NCBI GenBank assembly: GCA_900316745.1
Contig: ONEB01000010.1
Coordinates: 16,619 to 80,618 of the forward strand
Length of the DNA: 64,000 nucleotides
Reading direction: 5' to 3'
From: an uncultured Eubacteriales bacterium
GTDB taxonomy: Bacteria; Bacillota; Clostridia; Oscillospirales; Oscillospiraceae
The notes under the pieces are model-generated. The model made no database searches. It saw nothing but the letters and a program-made list of their open reading frames with translations, and was not told the origin of the DNA. This document shows positions 14,840 to 23,284 of the stretch, piece after piece; positions within the stretch are counted from its first letter, which is position 1, and every line of letters begins with the position of its first letter. The translations under genes were made by a program, and so were the position numbers.

Positions 14840-15880
14840 ATGAAGATCGTTGTTTTGTGCGGCGGGCTGAGCCCCGAACGCAATGTGTCGCTTTCCAGCG
14901 GCAAAAAGATCGCCGCCGCGTTGTCCGCGCGCGGGCACAAGGTCGTCCCGGTGGATATGTTCCTGGGCTTTGAAGACTACGAGGGCGACCTGAATGCCAT
15001 CTTTGAAAACCCGCCTGAGCTGGACTTCTCGGCGATCTCCGAGATTGCGCCGGATCTCGAAGCCGTGCGCGCCTCCCGCCGCTTCAGGAGCAAGAGCCTC
15101 TTCGGGCAGCATGTGCTGGAGGTCTGCCAGATGGCGGACGTCGTCTTCATGGCGCTGCACGGACGCGTCGGTGAGGACGGGCGCACGCAGGCCACGTTCG
15201 ATATGCTCGGCATCCCGTATACCGGCAGCGGCTGTCTTCCCAGCGCGATCGCGATGGATAAGGATCTCACCAAGCGCCTTGTCGCCCCGGCGGGTGTGCG
15301 CACGCCCGCGTGGCAGCTTGTCGAGAGCGCAACGCTGGACGCGGACGCCGTCTGCGCCAAAGCGGTCTACCCCTGTGTCGTGAAGCCGGACGACTCCGGC
15401 AGCAGCATCGGCGTCGCCATCGCGCACAATGAAGCGGAGCTTCGCGCCGCGCTCGCGGATGCCGCCAAGGAGGGCAGCCGCATCCTGGTCGAGCAGTATG
15501 TCTCCGGCCGTGAGGTGCAGATCGGCATTCTCGGCGACCGCTGCCTGCCGAGCATTGAGATTATCCCCGCTGAGGGCTTTTATGACTATAAGAACAAGTA
15601 CCAGCCCGGCGCGGCAAAGGAGATCACGCCCGCGCCCATCCCGGCGGAGACGGAGGCGGAGCTTGCGCGTTCTGCCATGATCGTCTTCAAGACGCTGGGG
15701 CTGCGCGCCTATTCCCGCGCGGACTTCATTCTGGACGCCGAGGGCAAGCTCTGGTTTTTGGAGATCAATACGCTGCCCGGCATGACGCCGACCAGCCTCG
15801 TCCCGCAGGAGGCGGCTGCCGTCGGCATCGAATACGGCGAGCTCTGCGAGCAGATCATCGCACTTTCTATGGAGGCTTAA
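14840..15880 (+). CDS. ddl: D-alanine--D-alanine ligase
   Basis: The 346-residue ATP-grasp enzyme makes D-Ala-D-Ala for the peptidoglycan stem. Motifs: VLCGGLSPERNVSLSSG at the N-terminus, MALHGRVGEDGRTQATFDMLGIPYTGSG, the ATP-grasp lysines in AIAMDKDLTKRL and CVVKPDDSGSSIGV, the omega loop FYDYKNKYQPGA, and the metal ligands in WFLEINTLPGMTPTSLVPQEA. The N-terminal GGLSPE replaces the more usual GGxSxE but keeps the glutamate. It is four bases upstream of murF, which uses its product, so the two steps are encoded together. VanA-type D-Ala-D-Lac specificity is not suggested: the omega-loop tyrosine of D-Ala-D-Ala ligases is present. Confidence 0.95.
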   Translation: MKIVVLCGGLSPERNVSLSSGKKIAAALSARGHKVVPVDMFLGFEDYEGDLNAIFENPPELDFSAISEIAPDLEAVRASRRFRSKSLFGQHVLEVCQMADVVFMALHGRVGEDGRTQATFDMLGIPYTGSGCLPSAIAMDKDLTKRLVAPAGVRTPAWQLVESATLDADAVCAKAVYPCVVKPDDSGSSIGVAIAHNEAELRAALADAAKEGSRILVEQYVSGREVQIGILGDRCLPSIEIIPAEGFYDYKNKYQPGAAKEITPAPIPAETEAELARSAMIVFKTLGLRAYSRADFILDAEGKLWFLEINTLPGMTPTSLVPQEAAAVGIEYGELCEQIIALSMEA

Positions 15881-15884
15881 ATAC

Positions 15885-17240
15885 ATGACCGGTTATCAGG
15901 TATCGGATATCGCAGCTGTCACGGGCGGTACGCTCCACGGCGACGGCGCGGCGGAGGTCACGGGCGTCGTGATCGACAGCCGCAAGACGCAGCGCGGCAG
16001 CCTTTTTGCCGCGCTTCCCGGTGAGCGCGTGGACGGACATGACTATATCGCCAAGGCGTTTGATCTCGGCGCGTCCTGCGCGCTGGCGCAGCGTGTGCCG
16101 GAGGGGGAGACGCGTCCCGTCATCGTGGTTGAGGATGTGGAGACAGCGCTCGAGACGCTCACGGCGGACTACCGCGCGCATCTGGATATCCCCGTCATCG
16201 GCGTCACCGGCAGCGTCGGCAAGACGACCGCCAAGGAAATGACCGCCGCCGTGCTCTCCACGCGCTGGCCGGTCTTGAAGACGGAAAAGAACTTCAACAA
16301 TCAGCTCGGCGTGCCGCTCACGCTCGCGCGTGTTGAGCCGAACCACCGCGCCGCCGTGGTCGAGATGGGCATTTCGCACTTCGGCGACATGGAGCCGCTC
16401 GCGAAGATGGCGCGCCCGACCGTCATGCTCTTTACGAACATCGGCCGCGCGCATCTGGAATATCTCGGCGACCGCAGCGGCGTGTTCCGCGAGAAAACGT
16501 CTGTTCTGAATTGGATGGAGCCGGACGCGCTGGTAATCTATAACGGCGACGATGATCTCCTGCGGACGCTCGACTGCAAACAGCGCAGGCTGAGCTTCGG
16601 CCTTTCGCCTGACTGCGACGTGCGCGCCGAAAACGTGCGGGACTTCGGGCTTGCGGGCTCGGAGTGCACGATCGTTTCGAAAGGCCGCCGCTTTGATGTG
16701 CGCATCTCCGCCTACGGCGCACACATGGTCTATGCCGCGCTGGAGGGCGCCGCTGTCGGCATTGCCTTTGATCTCACGGATGAGGAGATCTGCGCCGGCA
16801 TTGCCAACTATGTGCCTGTGGACGGACGCGCGGGCATCGTCCAGACCGGGATGCTCACGGTCGTGAACGACTGCTATAACGCAAACCCCGACTCCACCGC
16901 CTCCGCAATCCGCTCTCTGAGCCGGACGCAGGGCGCGCGCAAGGTCGCGATTCTCGGCGATATGGGCGAGCTCGGCGCGGACGGCCCGAGACTCCATCGC
17001 GAGACCGGCCGCATCGCCGCCGAGGCGCAGGTCGATGTGCTGCTGTGCTGCGGCGATCTCGCGCGCGAGATTGCCGATGGCGCCAGGGAAGCGGGGCTTC
17101 AGGACGTGCACCATTACGCGACGCTGGAGGATATGCTTGCGGCGCTGCCGGGCATGTTCCAGCCGGGCGACTGCGTGCTCGTCAAGGCTTCGCACAAAAT
17201 GGCCTTTGAAAATGTTATTTCCGTTCTGGAAACGCTCTGA
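15885..17240 (+). CDS. murF: UDP-MurNAc-tripeptide--D-alanyl-D-alanine ligase
   Basis: The 451-residue Mur ligase adds D-Ala-D-Ala to UDP-MurNAc-tripeptide in the cytosol. It has the three-domain order: N-terminal substrate domain with VVIDSRKTQRGSLFAALPGERVDGHDY, central ATPase domain with P-loop GVTGSVGKTTAKEM (about residue 107), KNFNNQLGVPLTL and the EMGISHFGDM motif, and the C-terminal domain with NDCYNANPDSTASAI. The stop is followed within five bases by a strong bidirectional terminator. Confidence 0.96.
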   Translation: MTGYQVSDIAAVTGGTLHGDGAAEVTGVVIDSRKTQRGSLFAALPGERVDGHDYIAKAFDLGASCALAQRVPEGETRPVIVVEDVETALETLTADYRAHLDIPVIGVTGSVGKTTAKEMTAAVLSTRWPVLKTEKNFNNQLGVPLTLARVEPNHRAAVVEMGISHFGDMEPLAKMARPTVMLFTNIGRAHLEYLGDRSGVFREKTSVLNWMEPDALVIYNGDDDLLRTLDCKQRRLSFGLSPDCDVRAENVRDFGLAGSECTIVSKGRRFDVRISAYGAHMVYAALEGAAVGIAFDLTDEEICAGIANYVPVDGRAGIVQTGMLTVVNDCYNANPDSTASAIRSLSRTQGARKVAILGDMGELGADGPRLHRETGRIAAEAQVDVLLCCGDLAREIADGAREAGLQDVHHYATLEDMLAALPGMFQPGDCVLVKASHKMAFENVISVLETL

Positions 17241-17244
17241 TAAA

Positions 17245-17284
17245 TGAAATGACCGATTCGGCCGCGGCCGGATCGGTCATTTTG
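17245..17284. terminator. Bidirectional terminator between murF and bofA
   Basis: AAATGACCGATTCGGCC pairs with GGCCGGATCGGTCATTT (one mismatch) around GC, with T-runs on both strands. The two flanking genes converge on it. Confidence 0.85.
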
Positions 17285-17551
17285 TCAGAAGAAGTATTTG
17301 AGCAGCAGAAGCAGAATCAGCCCCGGATAGCCGAACACGCCGATGATCAGCGCGTTCACCCAGTTCAGGCCGAGCGAGATGCCGATGATCGCGCCGAACT
17401 TGTTCAGCAGAAACAGCGCTATGTAGCCGATCGCCGTGTTGATGGCGAGCTTGAAAAGCAGCTTGATCGGCTTGGTAAAGAGCTTGATGAGCAGCCAGAG
17501 CAGAAACAGTCCGCCGATGATCAGCAATGCATGCGAAAAGATAAACTCCAT
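17285..17551 (-). CDS. bofA: BofA-like pro-sigmaK processing inhibitor
   Basis: The 88-residue protein is almost entirely membrane: two or three helices, with the C-terminal half KFGAIIGISLGLNWVNALIIGVFGYPGLILLLL showing the BofA pattern (N...N.....G.PG). In Bacillus, BofA holds SpoIVFA and blocks the SpoIVFB protease in the outer forespore membrane until the sigmaG signal arrives. A SpoIVFA/SpoIVFB-like pair is present at 24.6-26.0 kb. ATG 17551 has AAGGAAGAG upstream. It follows the yaaL-like gene, as in Bacillus (yaaL-bofA), with a 31-base gap. Confidence 0.88.
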   Translation of the reverse strand: MEFIFSHALLIIGGLFLLWLLIKLFTKPIKLLFKLAINTAIGYIALFLLNKFGAIIGISLGLNWVNALIIGVFGYPGLILLLLLKYFF

Positions 17552-17582
17552 AATGATTCTCTTCCTTGTCTGTGATGATGGG

Positions 17583-17807
17583 TTATTCCCGCGCCTGCGG
17601 CAGCGCGCGCAGCTCATGCACCGCGCAGAAATACTTTGCGCGCAGGGCGTTGATTTCGTAGATACACGCGTCAAGCTGCATGGGATCGCGCAGCTCGTTG
17701 AAGCGCATATAGCTCTGCTCCAGGTCGCGCCGGACGGCGTGCAGCTCGGTTTTCATGCGTTTTTGCTCCGCGCGCAGACGGCGGCGCTCTTTTCGTTTGG
17801 CTGCCAT
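17583..17807 (-). CDS. YaaL-like small protein (DUF2508)
   Basis: The 74-residue product has a charged N-terminal helix (KRKERRRLRAEQKR) and the family pattern LEQSYMRFNELRDPMQLDACIYEINALRAKY. YaaL is a small cytosolic protein of unknown role that is encoded between recR and bofA in Bacillus; here bofA follows, but recR is not upstream. GGAG nine bases before the ATG supports the start. Confidence 0.85.
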   Translation of the reverse strand: MAAKRKERRRLRAEQKRMKTELHAVRRDLEQSYMRFNELRDPMQLDACIYEINALRAKYFCAVHELRALPQARE

Positions 17808-17837
17808 GACAGAAAAGCTCCTTTGTCTTTTCTGTTC

Positions 17838-17865
17838 ATTCTATGCCGATCTGCATGCTTTTAAA
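17838..17865 (-). promoter_or_regulatory. Possible promoter for yaaL-bofA
   Basis: Minus-strand TTTAAA (17860-17865) and TAGAAT (17838-17843) with a 16-base spacer lie 31 bases ahead of the yaaL start. The match is moderate. Confidence 0.4.
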
Positions 17866-17984
17866 CCGGAGAAATCTGACAGGCATAAGCGCCGAACGGC
17901 GTGACATGATAGGTGCGGAAGAACTCCGACGCACAACGCGCACACATTGCCGCTTTTGACCCATGCGGTCTGAACACCTCTTAA

Positions 17985-18129
17985 CCGGCAGAGGATGCTG
18001 CGCCGCGTGCGGAAAAAGAACGCGGCGCAGGCCGGCGACTTTTCGTGCGGATGTGCTTCAAGTCCCGAACCGACCGCGAATACGCGCTTCGGGGCGAGAG
18101 GAGCTGTGCTTGATGCAGCTCCTTTTTTT
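17985..18129 (+). ncRNA. Candidate structured RNA ending in an intrinsic terminator; identity unknown
   Basis: The 410-base gap between yaaL and parE holds no plausible gene but has three stacked hairpins on the plus strand. CCGGC...GCCGG encloses an 11-bp stem CTGCGCCGCGT/ACGCGGCGCAG (17985-18034 region). GTCCCGAA/TTCGGGGC (18062-18095) encloses CGCG-AATA-CGCG. A terminator with T7 follows at 18099-18129. parE has its own promoter right after that terminator, so the upstream transcript would be separate. The 5' end is uncertain and may be as far left as 17866. I found no SRP, RNase P or tmRNA signature; 6S RNA or a new family remain possible. Confidence 0.45.
18099..18129 (+). terminator. 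Intrinsic terminator of the candidate RNA
   Basis: AGGAGCTG (18099-18106) and CAGCTCCT (18116-18123) with a 9-base loop are followed by a run of T to 18129. No protein gene lies upstream on this strand for 850 bases. Confidence 0.8.
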
Positions 18130-18130
18130 C

Positions 18131-18159
18131 TTGCATTTTTATGTAAAGTAGGATATACT
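18131..18159 (+). promoter_or_regulatory. Promoter of the parE-parC-yitT unit
   Basis: TTGCAT (18131-18136) and TATACT (18154-18159) with a 17-base spacer start immediately after the terminator and 60 bases before parE. Confidence 0.6.
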
Positions 18160-18218
18160 AAATCAGTTAATGACCCTGCGAAGGGAATACCATATCTTGT
18201 GATTTGAGGGAAAGTACC

Positions 18219-20210
18219 ATGGCGAAAGCCCAGGCAACCTACGGCAACGACAGCATTTCCATGCTCAAGGGCGCGGATCGCGTCCGCAAGCGCCCCGGCG
18301 TCATCTTCGGCTCCGACGGGCTGGACGGCTGCGAGCATGCTGTGTTTGAGATCCTCTCCAACGCCATCGACGAGGCGCGCGAGGGATACGGCAATATTAT
18401 AACAGTAAGCCGCTTTGAAGACAAGTCCATCGAGGTCGAGGACTTTGGCCGCGGCTGCCCCGTGGACTGGAACGAGTCCGAGCAGCGCTATAACTGGGAG
18501 CTCGTCTTCTGCGAGATGTACGCGGGCGGCAAGTACAAAAACGACGCCGGCGGCGACTATGAATATTCGCTCGGCTTAAACGGCCTCGGCACCTGCGCCA
18601 CGCAGTATGCCTCGGAGTACATGGACGTCACAATCCGCCGCGACGGCAAAAAATACGGCCTGCACTTTGAGCGCGGCGAGATCGTGGGAGACCTCGTCAC
18701 CGAACCTGCCGACCGCAAGAAGACCGGCACGACCATCCGCTGGAAGCCGGATCTCGACGTCTTTACGGACATCAACGTGCCCGTGGAATACTTTGAGGAT
18801 GTGCTGCACCGGCAGGCGGTCGTGAATCAGGGCGTCACCTTTGTGCTGCGCATCGAGGAAAACGGCAAATTCCGCACCGAGGAATTTTTCTATGCCGACG
18901 GCATCCGCGACTATGTGCAGGAGCTCGCCGGAGAGGACGCGCTCACGCAGCCGCACTTCATCGAGACCGAGCGCAAGGGCCGCGACCGCGCGGACAAGCC
19001 GGAGTACAAGGTCAAGATCTCCGCGGCGTTCTGCTTTTCCAACCGCGTGAACGTGCTGGAGTATTACCACAACTCCTCGTGGCTGGAGCACGGCGGCGCG
19101 CCGGAGAAAGCGGCCAGAAGCGCCTTTACCTCTGCCATTGACAACTACATCAAGGCGCAGGGAAAGTACCAGAAAAACGAGAGCAAAATCGGCTTTCAGG
19201 ATGTGCAGGACTGCCTGATTCTCGTCACGAACTGCTTCTCCACGCTCACAAGCTACGAAAACCAGACGAAAAAGAGCATCACGAACAAATTCATTCAGGA
19301 GGCCATGACCGCCTTTTTCCGCGAGCAGCTGGAGATCTATTTCATCGAGCACAAGCCGGAGGCCGACCGCATCATGGAGCAGGTGCTCATCAACAAGCGC
19401 AGCCGCGAGCAGGCGGAGCGCGCCCGCCAGAATCTGAAAAAGAAGCTCACGGGCAACCTCGACCTTGCCAACCGCGTGCAGAAGTTTGTCGACTGCCGCT
19501 CCAAGGATGTGAGCCGCAGAGAGATCTATATCGTCGAGGGCGACTCAGCGCTCGGCGCCTGCAAGCAGTCGCGCGACGCGGAGTTTCAGGGCATCATGCC
19601 GGTGCGCGGCAAGATCTTGAACTGCCTCAAGGCGGATTATGTCCGCATCTTCAAGAGCGATATCATCACTGACCTCATGCGCGTGCTCGGCTGCGGCGTG
19701 GAGGTGCAGCTCAAAAACGCCAAGCAGGCGAAGGATCTCTCCGCGTTCTCGCTGGACAATCTCCGGTGGAACAAGGTCATCATCTGCACCGACGCCGACG
19801 TCGACGGCTTCCAGATCCGAACGCTCATCCTCACGATGCTCTATCGTCTCGCGCCGACGCTCATCCGCGAGGGGTATGTGTATATCGCGGAGTCGCCGCT
19901 CTATGAGATCGAGAGCAAGGGCAAGACGTATTTTGCCTACTCCGACCGCGAGAAAGCCGAGATCGTCGAGTCTCTGGGCGGCGCGAAAGCGACGATCAAC
20001 CGCTCCAAGGGTCTTGGCGAGAACGATCCCGAAATGATGTGGATGACGACCATGAACCCCGAGACGCGCAAGCTCATCCGCGTGCTTCCCGAGGACGTGG
20101 AGCGCACCGCGCAGATGTTCGATCTTCTGCTCGGCGATAACCTCGCCGGACGCAAGGAGCACATCGCCCTGCACGGCAGTGAGTTTCTGGATCTGGCTGA
20201 CATTTCCTGA
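18219..20210 (+). CDS. parE: Divergent type IIA topoisomerase subunit B (ParE-like)
   Basis: The 663-residue ATPase/TOPRIM subunit works with the A subunit encoded at 21017-23260. The GHKL ATPase motifs are present: EILSNAIDEAREGYG, EVEDFGRGCPVDW and TGTTIRWKPDLDVF. The glycine-rich lid is SLGLNGLGTCATQYAS instead of the usual GGLHGVG, and the N-terminal RKRPGVIFGSDGLDG is also off-consensus. The TOPRIM part has YIVEGDSALGACKQSRD, the DxD in TDADVDGFQIRTL (Q replaces the usual SH) and RSKGLGENDPEMMW. It is clearly a paralogue rather than the housekeeping GyrB. ATG 18219 follows GAGGG by eight bases. Two small genes separate it from parC. Gene symbol given by role and pairing. Confidence 0.85.
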   Translation: MAKAQATYGNDSISMLKGADRVRKRPGVIFGSDGLDGCEHAVFEILSNAIDEAREGYGNIITVSRFEDKSIEVEDFGRGCPVDWNESEQRYNWELVFCEMYAGGKYKNDAGGDYEYSLGLNGLGTCATQYASEYMDVTIRRDGKKYGLHFERGEIVGDLVTEPADRKKTGTTIRWKPDLDVFTDINVPVEYFEDVLHRQAVVNQGVTFVLRIEENGKFRTEEFFYADGIRDYVQELAGEDALTQPHFIETERKGRDRADKPEYKVKISAAFCFSNRVNVLEYYHNSSWLEHGGAPEKAARSAFTSAIDNYIKAQGKYQKNESKIGFQDVQDCLILVTNCFSTLTSYENQTKKSITNKFIQEAMTAFFREQLEIYFIEHKPEADRIMEQVLINKRSREQAERARQNLKKKLTGNLDLANRVQKFVDCRSKDVSRREIYIVEGDSALGACKQSRDAEFQGIMPVRGKILNCLKADYVRIFKSDIITDLMRVLGCGVEVQLKNAKQAKDLSAFSLDNLRWNKVIICTDADVDGFQIRTLILTMLYRLAPTLIREGYVYIAESPLYEIESKGKTYFAYSDREKAEIVESLGGAKATINRSKGLGENDPEMMWMTTMNPETRKLIRVLPEDVERTAQMFDLLLGDNLAGRKEHIALHGSEFLDLADIS

Positions 20211-20224
20211 GAGGAGAGCTCTGT

Positions 20225-20515
20225 ATGAATCTGAATTTCAAGACCGCGCGCAGGCTTGTCATGGTTTTCATGATCGCGTCGCTCATCTGCGCGCTCGGCG
20301 GCATGATCTTCATCCGCCCCGGCACGCAGGCAAGTGTGTATGTGGTGCTGCTCGCGCTCATTCTGATGCTGCTTGCGCTGCTGTTTCTGTTTGCGTTCTG
20401 CCGCTGCCCGTGGTGCGGCAAGCGCATCACCTCCGGCATGATGAAGGTGGAGGTCTGCCCGCACTGCAAGCGCGATATCGATACCGGCATCAAGCGCAAA
20501 GGCAAGAAGAAATAA
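20225..20515 (+). CDS. Small membrane protein with C-terminal zinc ribbon
   Basis: The 96-residue product has two hydrophobic helices (about residues 10-30 and 38-60) and a cytosolic tail with CPWCGKRI...CPHCKRDI, a Cys4 zinc ribbon, ending in a lysine-rich tail. No family name is known to me. AGGAGAG lies upstream. It sits 14 bases after parE and 12 before the PPOX gene, inside the topoisomerase unit. Confidence 0.75.
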   Translation: MNLNFKTARRLVMVFMIASLICALGGMIFIRPGTQASVYVVLLALILMLLALLFLFAFCRCPWCGKRITSGMMKVEVCPHCKRDIDTGIKRKGKKK

Positions 20516-20527
20516 GGAGGACGCGCT

Positions 20528-21004
20528 GTGTTTCGAGATGTTGCACGCAAAAAACAGGCGCTCACCCGCGCGGAATGCATCGCGCTCCTGAAGCGGGAAA
20601 AGCGCGCCGTGCTCTCCGTCGTGACCGAGCACGGCTACCCGTATGCCGTGCCTGTGAATCACTGGTATAACGAGGCGGACGGCAAGCTCTATTTCCACGG
20701 CGGCAAGATCGGTCATAAGATCGACTGCATGAAAGCCAGCGACAAGGTCTCGCTCTGCGTCATGGACGCCGGAACGCCTGTCGAGGACGGCTGGTGGCTG
20801 ACCGTTCAGAGCGTCGTCGTGTTCGGGCGTGTGGAGTTTATCGAGGACTATGACCGCGCCATGGACATCGCCCGCGCGCTGAGCCACCAGTTTACGCTGG
20901 ATGAGGCGTACATCGACGACGAGATCGAGCACCACGGTCACCGCACGCTCGTCTGCGCCGTTACCATCGAACATATCACCGGAAAAACCGTTACGGAACG
21001 ATAA
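20528..21004 (+). CDS. Pyridoxamine-5'-phosphate-oxidase-like flavin protein (NimA-like)
   Basis: The 158-residue product is a single split-barrel FMN-binding domain. ECIALLKREKRAVLSVVTEHGYPYAVPVNHWYNEADGKLYFHGGKIGHKIDCM matches, in shape, the 5-nitroimidazole-reductase/NimA-like branch; KLYFHGG and GHK are family hallmarks. It probably binds FMN or another flavin and reduces small substrates; nitroimidazole resistance is known for some relatives but is not established here. The start is GTG at 20528 with AGGAGG seven bases upstream. It lies between parE and parC with 12-base gaps. Confidence 0.8.
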   Translation: MFRDVARKKQALTRAECIALLKREKRAVLSVVTEHGYPYAVPVNHWYNEADGKLYFHGGKIGHKIDCMKASDKVSLCVMDAGTPVEDGWWLTVQSVVVFGRVEFIEDYDRAMDIARALSHQFTLDEAYIDDEIEHHGHRTLVCAVTIEHITGKTVTER

Positions 21005-21016
21005 GGAATCATATCT

Positions 21017-23260
21017 ATGCCCAGAAAGAAGAAAACCGATGCCCAGCCGCAGCGCCGCGGCGATCCGAACGTTGTCGGCCTGAAAGCGGAGGTCATCTCC
21101 CAGCCGATCACGGAGACGCTGGAAAAAAACTACATGCCCTACGCCATGAGCGTCATCGTCTCGCGCGCGATCCCGGAGATCGACGGCTTCAAGCCCAGTC
21201 ACCGGAAGCTGCTGTACACGATGTACAAGATGAACCTGCTGCGCGGCGTGCGCACGAAGTCGGCGAACATCGTCGGACAGACCATGCGCTTAAACCCCCA
21301 CGGCGACGCCGCCATCTATGATACGATGGTGCGCCTTTCAAAGGGGTACGGCGCGCTGCTCACGCCCTTTGTGGATTCCAAGGGCAACTTCGGCAAGGTC
21401 TACTCCCGCGATATGGCGTGGGCGGCCTCGCGTTATACCGAGGCGAAGCTCGCGCCCATCTGCAATGAGCTCTTCGGCGACATTGACAGCGACACCGTGG
21501 ACTTTGTGGATAACTACGACGGCACCATGCTCGAGCCGACGCTCCTGCCCACGACGTTCCCGAACGTGCTCGTCTCGGCGAACACGGGCATTGCCGTCGG
21601 CATGGCGAGCCAGATCTGCGGCTTCAACCTCGAAGAGGTCTGCCAGACCACGATCGAGCTGCTGCAAAACCCCGACCATGATATCCTCTCCACCATGCCC
21701 GCGCCGGATTTTCCGACCGGGGGAGAGGTGCTCTATGACGAGGCGGAGATGCGCGAGGTGTACCGCACCGGACGCGGCGGCATCAAGGTGCGCGCCCGCT
21801 GGCGCTTCGTGCCGAAGGAGAACATCATCGAGATCTATGAGATCCCGTATTCCACCACCGGCGAGGCGATCATCGATAAGGTCGCCGAGCTCGTCAAGGC
21901 GGGCAAGCTCCGCGAGGTCAGCGATATGCGCGATGAAACGGATCTGAGCGGTCTGAAGCTCGCGATCGATCTCAAGCGCGGCGCCGACCCCGAAAAGGTC
22001 ATGGCAAAGCTTTTTAAGCTCACGCCGCTGCTGGATACGTTCTCCTGCAACTTCAACATCCTCATCGCCGGCAATCCCCGCGTCATGGGCGTGCAGGAGA
22101 TCCTCGACGAGTGGACGAGCTGGCGGCAGGACTGCATTCGCCGCCGCGTGTATTTCGATCTCACGCGCAAGAAAGAAAAGCTCCACCTCCTGCGGGGCCT
22201 CGGCAAGATCCTGCTCGATATCGACCGCGCCATCGCCATCATCCGCAATACCGAAAAGGAAGCGGACGTCGTGCCGAATCTCATGGCGGGCTTTGAGATC
22301 GATGAGGTCCAGGCAAACTACGTTGCCGAGATCCGCCTGCGCAACATCAACCGCGAATACATCCTCAAACGTCTGGAGGAGACCGAAGAGCTCGAAAAGG
22401 CGATCGCCGATCTGGAGGCGATCCTGAAGAGCCGCACACGCGTGCGCAGCATCATCATCCGCGAGCTGAAAGACGTGATGAAAAAATACCCGAGCCCCCG
22501 CCGCACCGGCATCGTGAATGTCGCCGATGTTACGGAGACGGTGGAGGAAGAGGATCTCACGCCGGAATATCCCGTCACGCTGTTTTTGAGCCGCGAAGGC
22601 TATTTCAAAAAGATCACGCCGCAGTCCCTGCGCATGGCGAGCGAGCAGAAGTATAAGGAAAACGACAGCTTGAACATGTCGTTTGAGTCCTCCAACCGCC
22701 GCGAGCTGCTCTTCTTCACGGATCGCCAGCAGGTCTACAAGGCCAAGGTCGCGGACTTTGCCGATACCAAGGCGTCTGTCCTCGGCGTGTTCCTGCCGAC
22801 GGCACTGGAGATGGACGAGGGCGAGAATGTGCTCACCATGCTCGACCCCGGCGATTATCAATCCGAGCTCCTGCTCGTGTTCCAAAACGGCAAGGTTGCG
22901 CGCATCCCCATGTCGGCCTACGAGACCAAAACCAACCGCCGCCGGCTCACGGGCGCGTATTCCGATAAAAGCCCGCTTGTTGCGGTGCTGCCGCTGAAAG
23001 AGCCCGGCGAGTACGTTCTGCGCACCTCGGAGGGAAGAGCGCTCATCTTCAAGTCCGATGCGCTCACGCCCAAGGCCTCCCGCACGACGCAGGGCGTCGC
23101 CGTCATGACGCCGAAGAAAAAGCACGTCGTGGACTTCGCCGCGCCGCTCTCCGAGACCCAGATCCAGAATGTCTCCCGTTACCGCACCAGAACGCTCCCT
23201 GCCGCCGGAGCGCTGCTGAAAGAAGAAGACCGCGGCGAGGAGCAGATGAGCCTGATTTGA
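21017..23260 (+). CDS. parC: Divergent type IIA topoisomerase subunit A (ParC-like)
   Basis: The 747-residue cleavage subunit has the winged-helix/tower core with AMSVIVSRAIPEIDGFKPSHRKLLYTMY, the QRDR segment NPHGDAAIYDTMVRLSKGY and the catalytic tyrosine in AASRYTEAKLAP near residue 137. A C-terminal pinwheel-like region follows from about residue 510 and has no QRRGGKG GyrA box, so it should relax or decatenate rather than supercoil. At the position of the quinolone-contact serine (E. coli GyrA S83) this protein has alanine (HGDA), while the acidic partner four residues on (D) is kept. ATG 21017. Partner of parE upstream; yitT follows after 24 bases. Confidence 0.9.
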   Translation: MPRKKKTDAQPQRRGDPNVVGLKAEVISQPITETLEKNYMPYAMSVIVSRAIPEIDGFKPSHRKLLYTMYKMNLLRGVRTKSANIVGQTMRLNPHGDAAIYDTMVRLSKGYGALLTPFVDSKGNFGKVYSRDMAWAASRYTEAKLAPICNELFGDIDSDTVDFVDNYDGTMLEPTLLPTTFPNVLVSANTGIAVGMASQICGFNLEEVCQTTIELLQNPDHDILSTMPAPDFPTGGEVLYDEAEMREVYRTGRGGIKVRARWRFVPKENIIEIYEIPYSTTGEAIIDKVAELVKAGKLREVSDMRDETDLSGLKLAIDLKRGADPEKVMAKLFKLTPLLDTFSCNFNILIAGNPRVMGVQEILDEWTSWRQDCIRRRVYFDLTRKKEKLHLLRGLGKILLDIDRAIAIIRNTEKEADVVPNLMAGFEIDEVQANYVAEIRLRNINREYILKRLEETEELEKAIADLEAILKSRTRVRSIIIRELKDVMKKYPSPRRTGIVNVADVTETVEEEDLTPEYPVTLFLSREGYFKKITPQSLRMASEQKYKENDSLNMSFESSNRRELLFFTDRQQVYKAKVADFADTKASVLGVFLPTALEMDEGENVLTMLDPGDYQSELLLVFQNGKVARIPMSAYETKTNRRRLTGAYSDKSPLVAVLPLKEPGEYVLRTSEGRALIFKSDALTPKASRTTQGVAVMTPKKKHVVDFAAPLSETQIQNVSRYRTRTLPAAGALLKEEDRGEEQMSLI

Positions 23261-23284
23261 CCGGATTGACCGAGGTAAAGACAG

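Noticed and set aside
17985-18129. SRP RNA, RNase P RNA or tmRNA as identity of the candidate RNA
   Set aside because: The conserved core sequences of these RNAs are not present on either strand, although yaaL-bofA often lie near the SRP RNA gene in Bacillus.
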